DNA of 64,000 nucleotides from Lactarius indigo (Eukaryota; Basidiomycota; Agaricomycetes; Russulales; Russulaceae). Every line of letters begins with the position of its first letter. The stretch's first letter is position 1. Both the position numbers and the translations under genes were made by a program. Location: NCBI GenBank assembly GCA_025766275.1, contig JAFKAC010000135.1:1-64000 (forward strand). The letters run 5' to 3'. The notes under the pieces are model-generated. The model was given only the letters and a program-made list of their open reading frames with translations, did no database searches and was not told the origin of the DNA. Shown in pieces: positions 36,901-46,723 of the stretch.

Positions 36901-38819
36901 AACTGAAGAACAAGAGAAAGGAAGCTCAGGACAACCTAAAGAAAGCACAAGATTCCCTAGCACGGCGACCCTCCAAGTTTGAACCATACAAAGAAGGAGA
37001 AATGGTGTGGCTAGAAGGAACAAACATAAGGACTAGCCATCCAACTGCCAAACTAGCTCCAAAACGACATGGACCCTTTAGGATTACCAAAGTCCTGTCA
37101 CCAGTCAACTATGAACTTGCCCTACCCCTGCAATGGAAGATCCACCCTGTGTTCCATGCCAACCTACTTACACCATATAGGGAAACACCGCTCCATGGAG
37201 AAAACTTCCCACGACCCCCACCTGACATAATAAACGGAGAAGAAGAATGGGAAGTAGAGAAAGTTCTAGACTCTGCCAAGAAGGGACGACGATGTAAACT
37301 CCATTACCTCATCAAATGGAAGGGCTTCCCTGACAGTGACAACTCATGGGAACCGGAGGAAAATGTATCGGCCCCTGAAGCAATTCAAGACTTCTTCCGG
37401 CTACACCCGAATGCCGAAGGAGCGCCCTCCTCACATATAAGAAGTACAAGGTTGGAAGGAAAAGACCCCCACTCCTCTACTCTTACATCTTCGCACACAA
37501 TGCCTTCTTGCTCCTCCTCTGTTGAAGCCCTCGTTGAACGCTCCATAGAACGAGGGTTCTTCTCTCGACCCCCAACCCCAGAACAACAGACCACCATGGA
37601 TGTCAACCCAGCACTGGTTGCGCTGTTGGAAACCTTCAATGGACATCCCAACTTAGTCCCAAGGTCCTCCTTGTCTCCCCCTCCCGAACCAACCGCCACT
37701 CCTCCTCCACTCCCTCCTTCCACCCCTCCTCCTGACTCTCCCCCGGTCTCTGTGATTTCCCACTCATCAATGCCTCCACTGGAGGATGCCCCTATCGACT
37801 ATGAGCGGGTAGCTGCCACTGCCAACGATGAACCGGACGAAGATGACGACCACCCAGGCCTCCCCTTCTTCCCAAACATAGAAACCTCAGCTCGCTTCCA
37901 CCCTCTCTATATCAACCAACCTGATGGTACTAAAGTCCTGGCCAAGTACATCGCCTACACTGGTAACCGTCAAGATGTGAAGGGCTGTATGGGTAGAGGT
38001 CAGCCTGTCTATGGAGAGCCTGTGTACCTGGACAGTCTCCCAGGGGCTATGCCACAAGTCATGTCAGATGATCAGATGCAGCAGCTCTCACGTGACGACC
38101 CTCGGGCATACGCTGTAGATGAGGCACTGAGGGACCTCAACTCCCCACAGCTAGACGCAGAGATCTCTCGCCTCCGCCACTGTTTGGAACAGCGGGCTAT
38201 GCTCCAGAGGCAGTTCACTGATCTGCAGGCTCAATGCAATCGAGTCCATGGACTACTGTTCAACACCACCTCAGAACTTGATGGAGTGCGCAGTAGACTG
38301 GAAGCCGCACATGCCTATACCCGGATTGCAGAACACTATGCTGACACATGGCAGCAACCTCGCCTCTTCCGCCACCAAGACCTTCCCTTTCCCCCTCGCC
38401 CTGGAGGACCTGTAGAGATGCCTCGCCTCCGGGAAAATTGCAATGGAGACCTGTGCTGGCACTGTGACAGTCGCTTCCATCGCAGCTTCAACTGCCCTCA
38501 AACCAAGCGGTACTGCTACCATTGCCAGAGTGCAGGTCACTGGCCCAACAAGTGCCTATGGCGCCGGCTTGAAGAACAACCGGGAGAAGAAGACGCTGCC
38601 AACAAATGGTGTGGCAAGTGTTTTAGGAACGACCCTGGACACGCCGAGATCCGCTGCCCCGTCTATGAGCAGTGCTGGAAGTGCGGAGTTCGTGGCCACT
38701 TCCAGTTCCTTCGCACCCATCGCTGCCGGGAGATTATTGCAGAGAACTACAACTCTGACTGGGTTGACGATGACCTGGTACAGACTGACGATCCTGAGCC
38801 TGGCACAGATCGTTTCTAG
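33888..38819 (+). pseudogene. pol: Pol of LTR-RT-3, with extra C-terminal zinc knuckles
   Basis: About 1640 codons in the -1 frame. Protease LVDSGATDNF (34020-34060). RT with KKDGKLRPVQDYRRIN and an intact YMDDILIAT. A TGA at 34935-34937 lies between FDI and WGYNN, where siblings have Arg; the same frame continues from there. RNase H (LEVDASRFANGGVL). Integrase with an H-H-C-C finger and DDE segments (SMDFIIKLP, ISDRDPRF, QSERTNQWLEQYL). Chromodomain (EEEWEVEKVL, LHYLIKWKGFPDSDNSWEP). A Pro/Ser-rich linker follows, then the conserved C-terminal domain (QPVYGEPVYLDS) with a probable coiled coil (about 38150-38340). Four cysteine/histidine clusters (about 38452-38735) close the protein. Apart from one TGA it looks intact. 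Confidence 0.9.
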
Positions 38820-38862
38820 GGACGTCGAGGCGACAAGGACTCTGAAGGGAGGGTAATGTTAC

Positions 38863-39027
38863 TGTAACGCCGTCACGACGTTAGCTCGACTTGAGCTCCT
38901 AGAGGCGATAACAACTTAGCAGATGCTCTGAAGACACGGAGGTCCAGGCGTGGCGAATATCTTGAAGACACGGAGGCCCAAGCGTAAGCGATGGTGAACA
39001 CTCAGAGGTGCACTACTTTAGAGGGGC

Positions 39028-39063
<36 letters not shown>

Positions 39064-39382
39064 CAAGTGACGATTCAAGAAGACCAAGATGGCGTGTCTT
39101 GGTCTTCACGAGCCAGTTTAAATACACAAGAGAGCAGGCTTAGAAGCGCTGCTATGAGTCACAGTAAGTAGCGTCCAACGTATCGCGGAAACAACTCGAA
39201 CCCTAATACTACTAGTACCCGTACTAGTGGCGTTGGTCATCAGTCAGCTATCGTACCCGTATCGCCTATCGCACTACCGTATCACCGTAAGTAAGTCCGT
39301 CACTAATCTACCTTACCGCCGTAGTGACAACCGGTACAGTAAGGGTCAAGTCCGCGTTACAGAATACAGTCGAAACATGACA
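38863..39382 (-). repeat. 3' LTR of LTR-RT-4
   Basis: 520 bp, TGTAACGCC...CATGACA, with a (GA)n run near 39033-39060. The polypurine tract lies beside it (minus-strand AAAGGGGGTGA, about 39383-39393). Confidence 0.95.
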
Positions 39383-39411
39383 TCACCCCCTTTCCAGCGT
39401 GAGGCCCCGAC

Positions 39412-42400
39412 TCACCGAAAGTCTCGCGCCGGCCACCCTCTCTGCTCGTCGGCAATACGCTCCAACGCAGTGGCGCGCTCCAAGCGATAGATCGCGTCGC
39501 GCCGGTCGTCTTGTGCGCACTCGATCATTGCGCGGAGCTGACTCACCCTTGCCCGAAGTCGGTCCAGCTCGTAGCTGGCCGCGCGGAAGCGTGTGACCTC
39601 CGCGGTGAGCGACTCATCGTTGATGCGATTGAGCGCGCGGTCGGTGATCTTGTCCGCCTCGAAGACGACGAGGTCCTCGTGCGGGTACGTGGGGCGGAGC
39701 GCCGCGGACACGTGAGGCTCTGCGTAGAAGGGCTTACCGTAAACGTGTGGTGAGCCTGGTATAACCCCCAATATAAGGGGGTCTGCCCCTCCGATGATCT
39801 GGACATGCGACGCGTCCCTCTCTACTCCGTCTGGCCCGGTGATGGGGTATCGAATGTAATGGGGTCGTCGGTTCGCCCGGAACCCTTCAGGCGCAATGAC
39901 ATGCGCGGGGTCTTCGGCGGCGGTGAACGGACGGTGATCGGCGGCACCAGGCACGCGCACACGTCCTCGATACATGGGGGACCCGTCGGAGTAGACGAGC
40001 CAGGGCGTGATGAGGGGATTATCAGGGTCGCGTTTCGTTCGAAGGAAGGTGTGTCTCGCCGGGTAATAATCTTCGTCGTCATGGCCAGCCTCAGCTGCCG
40101 CCATCGCTGCCATCGCTCACGCATCTCCCTCAGTCGGGCCGCTGCTGAGTCCAGCTGCTCCTTCTGCCACGCGGCTGCTACCCTCTTCCAGCCCTCCAAC
40201 TCGTACTCCATCAGCGCTTGAACGCTGGTCGTTGCTCGGGAAAACTCTGCGAACGCCGATGAGGTCGTCGCTTGGGGGGATAGCGGCGATGGGTTCACGC
40301 TCGCCGCGATCGTTTCGGAAGACGTGGACGACAGCTCGGTCGTCGTCAGGGGTGGTCGTCGGGTCTGGGAATCTGGTGACGACGTTGATCCATTCTTGTG
40401 CGGTGATAGGCCCCTCTGCTGGTGTAAGAGGTGTCCATGGCGTAAGCTGAGTGTTGGGAACTTCGGTGTCGCTGTCCTCCGCCAAGAGGGCTCTGGTGTC
40501 TTCTGCGAGGGAGTCGAGGAGTTGCGCTTGTGTGACATGTCGTAGTGGGGAAGTGGGCATGAGAGTAGTGGTGGAGTGAAGAAAGAGGAGATGACTGTCC
40601 TCTGTCCGAGCAACCCCCACTTTATCTCTTCTACCGTGGGTTTGCGCTTCCTGATACAGGCGCAGCGCTTCCGGTGCAAAGACGTCATCTTTATTGACCC
40701 ACTGGTTCTCCGAGTCTGGGTATCCCTTCCATTTGATCAAGTATTGAAGGCGTCGTCCTCTGCCGAAGTGCCGAGTGTCTAGAATGGCCTCGACTTCATA
40801 TTCCTCTTCTCCATCTATCAGTTCGGGTGGTGGTCGTGCGAAGTTTTCCCCGTGCAAGGAAGTTTGCTTGTACGGTGTGAGAAGATCGATGTGAAACACT
40901 GGGTGGATGCTCCACTGCGTGGGAAGTTCCAATCGATAATTGTAAGGGGACATCACCTGCACCACTCGAAAAGGTCCATGGCGTCGCGCCGCTAATTTCG
41001 CTGTAGGCTGATTGGTTCGTAGATGTTTGCCCTCGAGCCACACGAGGTCGTTGACGTTGAACTTGGGCGTATCTTTGTTACGCACCCATGACTCTTGCGC
41101 CTTCTTCATAAGGCGTTGAGCGGTGTCTCTAGCCTCTTTTAGCTGTGTCAGTCGCGTGGTTGCGAGGGGAATGGGAGAAGGCTTATCCGTCCAGTCCGCT
41201 TGTGGGTCATACCCCATCAGAAGTTGGAACGGCGATTCTTTAGTGTGCTCATGTGGCCAGTTGTTGTGCGCGAATTCGGCGATTGGTAGGTAAGCTTCCC
41301 AATTGTCTTGCCGCTCATTCACCCAGAAGCGTAGGTACTGCTCTAGCCACTGGTTAGTTCGCTCGGATTGTCCATCAGTACGGGGGTGATATGCGGTCGA
41401 TATGTTCTGTTGAATCCCCAGGATGCGGCATACTTCTCTGGTGAACTTGGACGTGAAGCGTGGGTCGCGGTCGCTTATTATCTTGCGTGGCAGTCCGAAA
41501 CGCTTGAACACTTGGGTGACGTACAGAGTCGCCGTTTCTTCTGCGGTAATTTCTTCTCGACATGGGATGAAGATTGAGGCCTTGCTGCAGTCGTGGTCTG
41601 TGACAGTTAGTATACTGTCGTATCCTTTGGAGACGGGGAGTTTGGTGATGAAGTCCACTGCCACCGTGTGGAACGGCATGGCTTCCAGTATTGGCGTGAT
41701 GGGGTGCAACGTGGCCCGTATGGGCCTCGTGTTGACTTTATTTCTTTGGCATTCTGCGCAGCCTTGTATGTATTCATATACGTCCTTTCGGAGTCGCGGC
41801 CACCAGTAGTGTCTCTCCAGTATGCGTTGAGTTTTCGCAATTCCCGGATGGCCGTGTATTGGCAGGTCGTGATGGTCGTGTATTAGTACTCGTTGAGTCG
41901 ATGCTGGTCCTGTGATTACGAACCTGCCGTCCTTGTACCATTCCCCTTGTATCTTCTTGAGGCGATGAGGGTCGATCCACAGCTTAATCACCTCTTCATC
42001 TTGTTGGTGACGTGGTTGTAGTAGATTTGGGTTGGCGATGAAGGTGCGCACGGTGTTAAGGGTTCGTACAAAGATTTCGGGGGGTAGTACTACTACTTCG
42101 CTGTTGTCCTCGACGCCTTGGTCGTAGTCTGGTCGTCTTGACAGTGCATCTGCCCGCCCGTTGTTCTTTCCCTTAATGTGGTGAATCTCGAAGTCGTATT
42201 CAGAAAGTTCGAGTACTTCCCTGGCGACTCGCCTACTGATCTTCTGTGGTGATTTCCAGTATTGTAAGTTTAGATGGTCTGAATAGATTTTGATCTTGTG
42301 GGGAGCACCGGCGAGAAGTGGTCGCCAGTTCCGCAAGGCCTTAACTATCGCAAGCAGCTCTAGGTCATAGATGTCATAGTTTCTCTCGGCTTCGGAAAGC

Positions 42401-44136
42401 GTTGCCGAGTAGTAACCTATAGGATGTCACTTGCCGTCAGATTTCTTTTGCAGTAATACGGCTCCCACCGCGTAGCCCGACGCATCTACTTCCAATTCGA
42501 ATGGGTCTTGAAGGACGGGGTGTGCTAGTACTGGCTCCTCCGTCACAAGTCGTTTCAGGGTGTTAAACGCCTTTTCTTCTTCTTCTGTCCATCGCCAGTC
42601 TTCGTCTTTTCGTGTTAGTTTAGTGAGTGGCTTGGCGTGAGTTGTGAAACCGCGGATAAAGAGTCTGTAAAAGTTACAAAAGCCGAGGAAAGAACGGACG
42701 TCTTTGACTTTTGTTGGCGTTGGCCAGTCCTTGATTCCTTGAACTTTTACAGGGTCCATTCGGGTCACCCCCCTTTCAAGGATTACCCCCAGGTAATCCA
42801 TCCGCGGTTGATGGAAGAGGCACTTCTCGAGCTTGAAGTAGAGATCGTGTTCCTCCGCAACGCGCAAAACATCGTGGACGGCATCCACATGGGCCGCTAA
42901 GTTGTGGTCAAAATGAGTAGCGATCCCAATATTGTCCATATAGACGCGGATGGTAGTGCCCAGTCGTTCGTGCTTTGCTATGGTGTCGCGATAGATGTGG
43001 TTCATCATGGCTTGAAAGGTGGCGGGGGAGTTAGTAAGTCCGAAGAACATGACCGTGGGTTCGAAGAGGCCGAACTTGGTTTTAAACGCTGCCTTTTCCT
43101 GGTCGCCGTCGCGAATGCGTATGTTGTTATAGCCCCACCGGATGTCGAGCTTCGTATAGATGTGGGCATTACTGAGGTCAAGGATAAGGTCTTGTATTAA
43201 TGGCAGCAGGTATTGATTTCGAATAGTGTGGGAGTTGATGACCCGGTAGTCCTGTACCGGGCGTAGTTTTCCGTCCTTCTTTTTAATGAAGAAAAAGGAG
43301 GATGCGTACGGAGAGATAGAGGGGCGCAAATACCCTTGCTTCAGTTTCTCGTCCAGAAATTCTTTGAGTTCGCCCTCCTCCTTTTGGGTCATAGGGTAAA
43401 CCTTGCAGTCGATGGCGGCCGGCGCGGACAGCTTGAAGTCTATTGCATGATCCCACGGCCTTGCCGGGGGGAAGCGGTGCGAGGCTTGCTCGTTGAACAG
43501 TCTGGTAAACATTGCGTATTCCTGCGGAAGCACTGCTGCCGTTTGTTGTTGTTTTGCTTGTATGGCCAATTCCGTCGAGGTGGTGGTTTTAATGAACGTT
43601 TCTTCCTCTAGTTCTCGCACAATATCTTCTTTTTCGGCCACAATGAGGGCTCGAGTGGTTGTTGTTAGTAATGCCTCGTCAGTTGCTAGCATGATCGGCT
43701 GCATGTCGGGGTGTATGGTGGCAGTGGCCCAGCTAATCGTTGGTTCGAATGTGCTTAGCCATGGATATCCTAGCACCATGTCTTCGCTTCCAAGGTCGGT
43801 GACCAGGAAGGTCATTTGCTTTATCTGTCCCCGTGTTTTCACTTCTAGGTTAACATAATGAGTGATTAACCCAGCTTTATTCTCCGTGTTGTCTATATTC
43901 CATATCTTGCGAGGCGTTTTCAGCGGCTGTGTCTGAATACCAGCCCGTTTGGCCAAGCTGGGTCGGATGAAGTTGTCGGTTGCGCCAGAGTCGACTAGCG
44001 CGTTTGTTTCAGTCGTTTGGTAATTCATATGGACAGTCACTGGAATTCTCATAGATCGGTAGCGCGTTGTCACAATTACAGAATTACATTGAAGAGCCCT
44101 CACCCAGACTGATGGGTTTAGGCGTCCCAAAAACCC
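39412..44136 (-). pseudogene. pol: Pol of LTR-RT-4, RT active site altered
   Basis: 1575 codons in one frame, with TGA at 42427-42429 (CGA in LTR-RT-2) and 40117-40119 (Arg, AGA, in LTR-RT-2). Protease LVDSGATDNF; RT finger KKDGKLRPVQDYRVIN; the catalytic YMDD reads YMDN (Asn codon at 42931-42933), which should abolish polymerisation. RNase H, integrase finger and DDE segments (AVDFITKLP, ISDRDPRF, QSERTNQWLEQYL) look intact, as do the chromodomain (EEEYEVEAIL, LQYLIKWKGYPDSENQW) and the C-terminal domain (YGKPFYAEP, YRLERATALERIADEQ). GAC-GAT to GAC-AAT is again a CpG transition. Confidence 0.9.
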
Positions 44137-46184
44137 TCTTGTCCCCACAGATCTTGAAGTATAAGATCTTTTACCTCATCCGTACTATTGGCCACCTGTG
44201 TGAGCCATTCTTTGGCCTGTTCTCCCGCTGTTTTCGTGCTTGCCGCGTTGATTTGGGGTGCGGGCGTTACGCTTGGCGCCGGCGACATGTACCCGGGCAA
44301 TGATGGCGCATATTGCGATGGTGCGTACTGTGAGACGGGTCCTTGAGGATATCCCGCAGTTTCGGTCATGCGGCTACTGGATGGGGTGGCCTGCCACTGC
44401 TGCTGCGTACGTGGATATGGGCAATTTCGTGAGAGGTGGCCGGGGGCATGGCAATTGTAGCAAAGGACGTTCCTTAAATCCCTTCGAGATCCTCCCCTTC
44501 CTCGTCCTCGAGCTCCCGGTCCTCCCCTCGGCGGGAATGGTGGTGTAGGCCAGTCGTGGTGTGGCAGCTTGTTGAAATCGATATCTTCGGACCCCACAAG
44601 TCTCACTTTTGCACGGTCAGCCGAGGTGTCCATCGCCCACGGATTAGTTTGTGGCAGGTTCTGCGGGAGTGTCCATCCCGCATTGCTGCCCTGTTTCTTT
44701 GGTTGCGTTGTTGTATTTTTGTATTCATTGAGTCGCGCCTTGAGGTGGATATAGTTTTTCTGCCACTTGAGGACAGCCCTTTTCCAGTCGTCGAACGTGA
44801 CGGGGTCGTCAAACTGGAACGCGTTCTTGAACAGTTCCTTGGGTAGACCCGATGTAAAGAGGTCGATGGTTTGGGGTTCATTGAGGCGATAATGAGCTTT
44901 CCGCGCAAGCTGTTCAAAGTCATTGACGTACTTGTCAATGTCTTCTCCCGTCATTTTGTAACCCTTCCGTAGTATAGCTTGGGCTTGTTCCCTTTCTAAC
45001 GTGTTTTCGAACCTCTGGCTGAATCCATCGGCTACGGCATTCCATAAATCGCGAGTGTAGGGACTTATCCCTCGTTGTATCTGCCTGTTGAGCCAGTTCA
45101 GGAAAGATAGGACCCATTCGCTGACGGCTCCGCCTTTGATATAGGAAAGAAACAGAAGGCATCTTCTGTAGTCGTTGCGCATGATAGGGGCGTCCAGATT
45201 CATGCCCCAATAAACGTGCCACTGCGTCAGGAATTGGTCTACTTTGAGTCTGTCTCCGTCAAAAATGGAAGGTGGCTCGCTGGTTAGTTTTTCGTTATGA
45301 TGTCCTCCTCCTCCGGCGTCTCCACCACCTCCTCCTCCGCCACCTCCTCCTCCGCCTCCTGGCGGCCCCGTGGGTGGCAATCTTGGTGGTTCGGTTCTTC
45401 GCAGGTCGAACGGGACGCCCCCTCCTGGTGGCGGTGGCGGATCTCCGCCCGGTCCTCCCGCTCCCGGAGGGAGGTCTAATGCGGGTTGTCGTCCGGACGG
45501 GGGGTCTCCTCGATCCGACCCTATTGCTCGAAAGATGGCTGCATCGTCGGCAGTCATTCGTACACCAGTTTCAGGGTTAATGGGCATAAGGATCTCTTGT
45601 GCTTCTTCTTGTATGGCGCGCGCTTCTTCAAGCGCGACCTCTTCCATCACTCTTGTTATTGTCGCCATAATGGCTGGTGATCGGATGTGAATTGGCTCTG
45701 GTTCGGTAATGTGCGCGGACTCAGCTCGTTCGATGAGGAGATCTTGTATTGCTCCTCCGCTAGTTTCCGTTTGATCTGGCTCTCGTCCTTCACTCTCGTC
45801 TTGGCTTTGTTCCTCTTCTTCTTCTGATATCACTTCTCCGGTGGAGTGTTCTCGTACTTGCCCGTCAATGGGGCCCCAATCTTCCCGGCTGTTGAGTTCT
45901 CGGGCGTCGATGTCACACCGATATCTAGGTCCTGCTGGTCGTATGACGTCCCACTGGGATTCTATGGGATTCCACGTAACCTCCGTCCAACACAAGTGAT
46001 CGAAGTTGAACTCAACTGGTCGGAATCTACTAGGCCCGTTGAACTCCACAAAATATCCGGTTTCTTCTTGTCTTTCCCTCCAACTAGCGGCTTGTAAAAA
46101 GCGCGTAGGGACGTTACGTTCTCCTCTTCTTGGGATCGAATAGGGACGGAAGTTCGTCCACTGGTCTCTGGTTGTTACGGCCAC
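44118..46184 (-). CDS. gag: Gag of LTR-RT-4
   Basis: 689 codons including the stop, open throughout. I start it at GTG 46184-46182 (context ACC-GTG-G). An in-frame TAA spanning the LTR-proximal TT and the primer site lies five codons upstream. No AUG occurs in any frame from the predicted RNA start (46431) until 45668, which is in frame at codon 173 (MATITRVMEEV, context ATT-ATG-G). N-terminal extension: RDQWTNFRPY, TGYFVEFNGPSRFRPVEFNF, LCWTEVTWNPI, CDIDARELN. Then an acidic segment, a glycine/proline-rich linker (about 45290-45470), a capsid-like region (KVDQFLTQWHVYWGMNLD) and a CCHC knuckle (CYNCHAPGHLSRNC). It ends at TAA beside the frameshift site. Confidence 0.85.
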   Translation of the reverse strand: MAVTTRDQWTNFRPYSIPRRGERNVPTRFLQAASWRERQEETGYFVEFNGPSRFRPVEFNFDHLCWTEVTWNPIESQWDVIRPAGPRYRCDIDARELNSREDWGPIDGQVREHSTGEVISEEEEEQSQDESEGREPDQTETSGGAIQDLLIERAESAHITEPEPIHIRSPAIMATITRVMEEVALEEARAIQEEAQEILMPINPETGVRMTADDAAIFRAIGSDRGDPPSGRQPALDLPPGAGGPGGDPPPPPGGGVPFDLRRTEPPRLPPTGPPGGGGGGGGGGGGGDAGGGGHHNEKLTSEPPSIFDGDRLKVDQFLTQWHVYWGMNLDAPIMRNDYRRCLLFLSYIKGGAVSEWVLSFLNWLNRQIQRGISPYTRDLWNAVADGFSQRFENTLEREQAQAILRKGYKMTGEDIDKYVNDFEQLARKAHYRLNEPQTIDLFTSGLPKELFKNAFQFDDPVTFDDWKRAVLKWQKNYIHLKARLNEYKNTTTQPKKQGSNAGWTLPQNLPQTNPWAMDTSADRAKVRLVGSEDIDFNKLPHHDWPTPPFPPRGGPGARGRGRGGSRRDLRNVLCYNCHAPGHLSRNCPYPRTQQQWQATPSSSRMTETAGYPQGPVSQYAPSQYAPSLPGYMSPAPSVTPAPQINAASTKTAGEQAKEWLTQVANSTDEVKDLILQDLWGQEGFWDA
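44130..44136 (-). promoter_or_regulatory. LTR-RT-4 -1 frameshift slippery site
   Basis: Minus-strand GGGTTTT, phased G-GGT-TTT, 12 nt before the gag stop. GGGTTT can pair with AAACCC downstream, enclosing the stop codon. Confidence 0.6.
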
Positions 46185-46190
46185 GGTGGG

Positions 46191-46201
46191 ATCTTGGTCT
46201 T
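46191..46201 (-). other. LTR-RT-4 primer-binding site
   Basis: Minus-strand AAGACCAAGAT, two bases from the LTR end; an 11-nt match to the predicted RNA 5' end. Confidence 0.65.
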
Positions 46202-46203
46202 AA

Positions 46204-46368
46204 TGTAACGCCGTCACGACGTTAGCTCGACTTGAGCTCCTAGAGGCGATAACAACTTAGCAGATGCTCTGAAGACACGGAGGTCCAGGCGTGGCGAATA
46301 TCTTGAAGACACGGAGGCCCAAGCGTAAGCGATGGTGAACACTCGGAGGTGCACTACTTTAGAGGGGC

Positions 46369-46404
<36 letters not shown>

Positions 46405-46723
46405 CAAGTGACGATTCAAGAAGACCAAGATGGCGTGTCTTGGTCTTCACGAGCCAGTTTAAATACACAAGAGAGCAGGCTTAGAAGCGCTGCTATGAGT
46501 CACAGTAAGTAGCGTCCAACGTATCGCGGAAACAACTCGAACCCTAATACTACTAGTACCCGTACTAGTGGCGTTGGTCATCAGTCAGCTATCGTACCCG
46601 TATCGCCTATCGCACTACCGTATCACCGTAAGTAAGTCCGTCACTAATCTACCTTACCGCCGTAGTGACAACCGGTACAGTAAGGGTCAAGTCCGCGTTA
46701 CAGAATACAGTCGAAACGTGACA
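46204..46723 (-). repeat. 5' LTR of LTR-RT-4
   Basis: 520 bp, TGTAACGCC...CGTGACA, with the same (GA)n run at the same length as the 3' copy, consistent with recent insertion. Confidence 0.95.
46421..46465 (-). promoter_or_regulatory. LTR-RT-4 TATA box and predicted start / self-primer
   Basis: TATTTAA (46465-46459) lies 34 bp upstream of ATCTTGGTCTT (46431-46421), complementary to the site at 46191-46201. Confidence 0.65.

Larger units (their letters stand above)
38863..46723 (-). mobile_element. LTR-RT-4: youngest full-length element, minus strand
   Basis: 7861 bp with 520 bp LTRs differing at two positions by eye, both CpG transitions. Flanking repeat TTAC (38859-38862 and 46724-46727), four rather than the five bases seen for the others. 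It lies inside the 3' LTR of LTR-RT-3. It is closely related to LTR-RT-2: equal gag length and near-identical domain order. Two TGA stops in pol and a changed RT active site make it non-autonomous. Confidence 0.95.
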
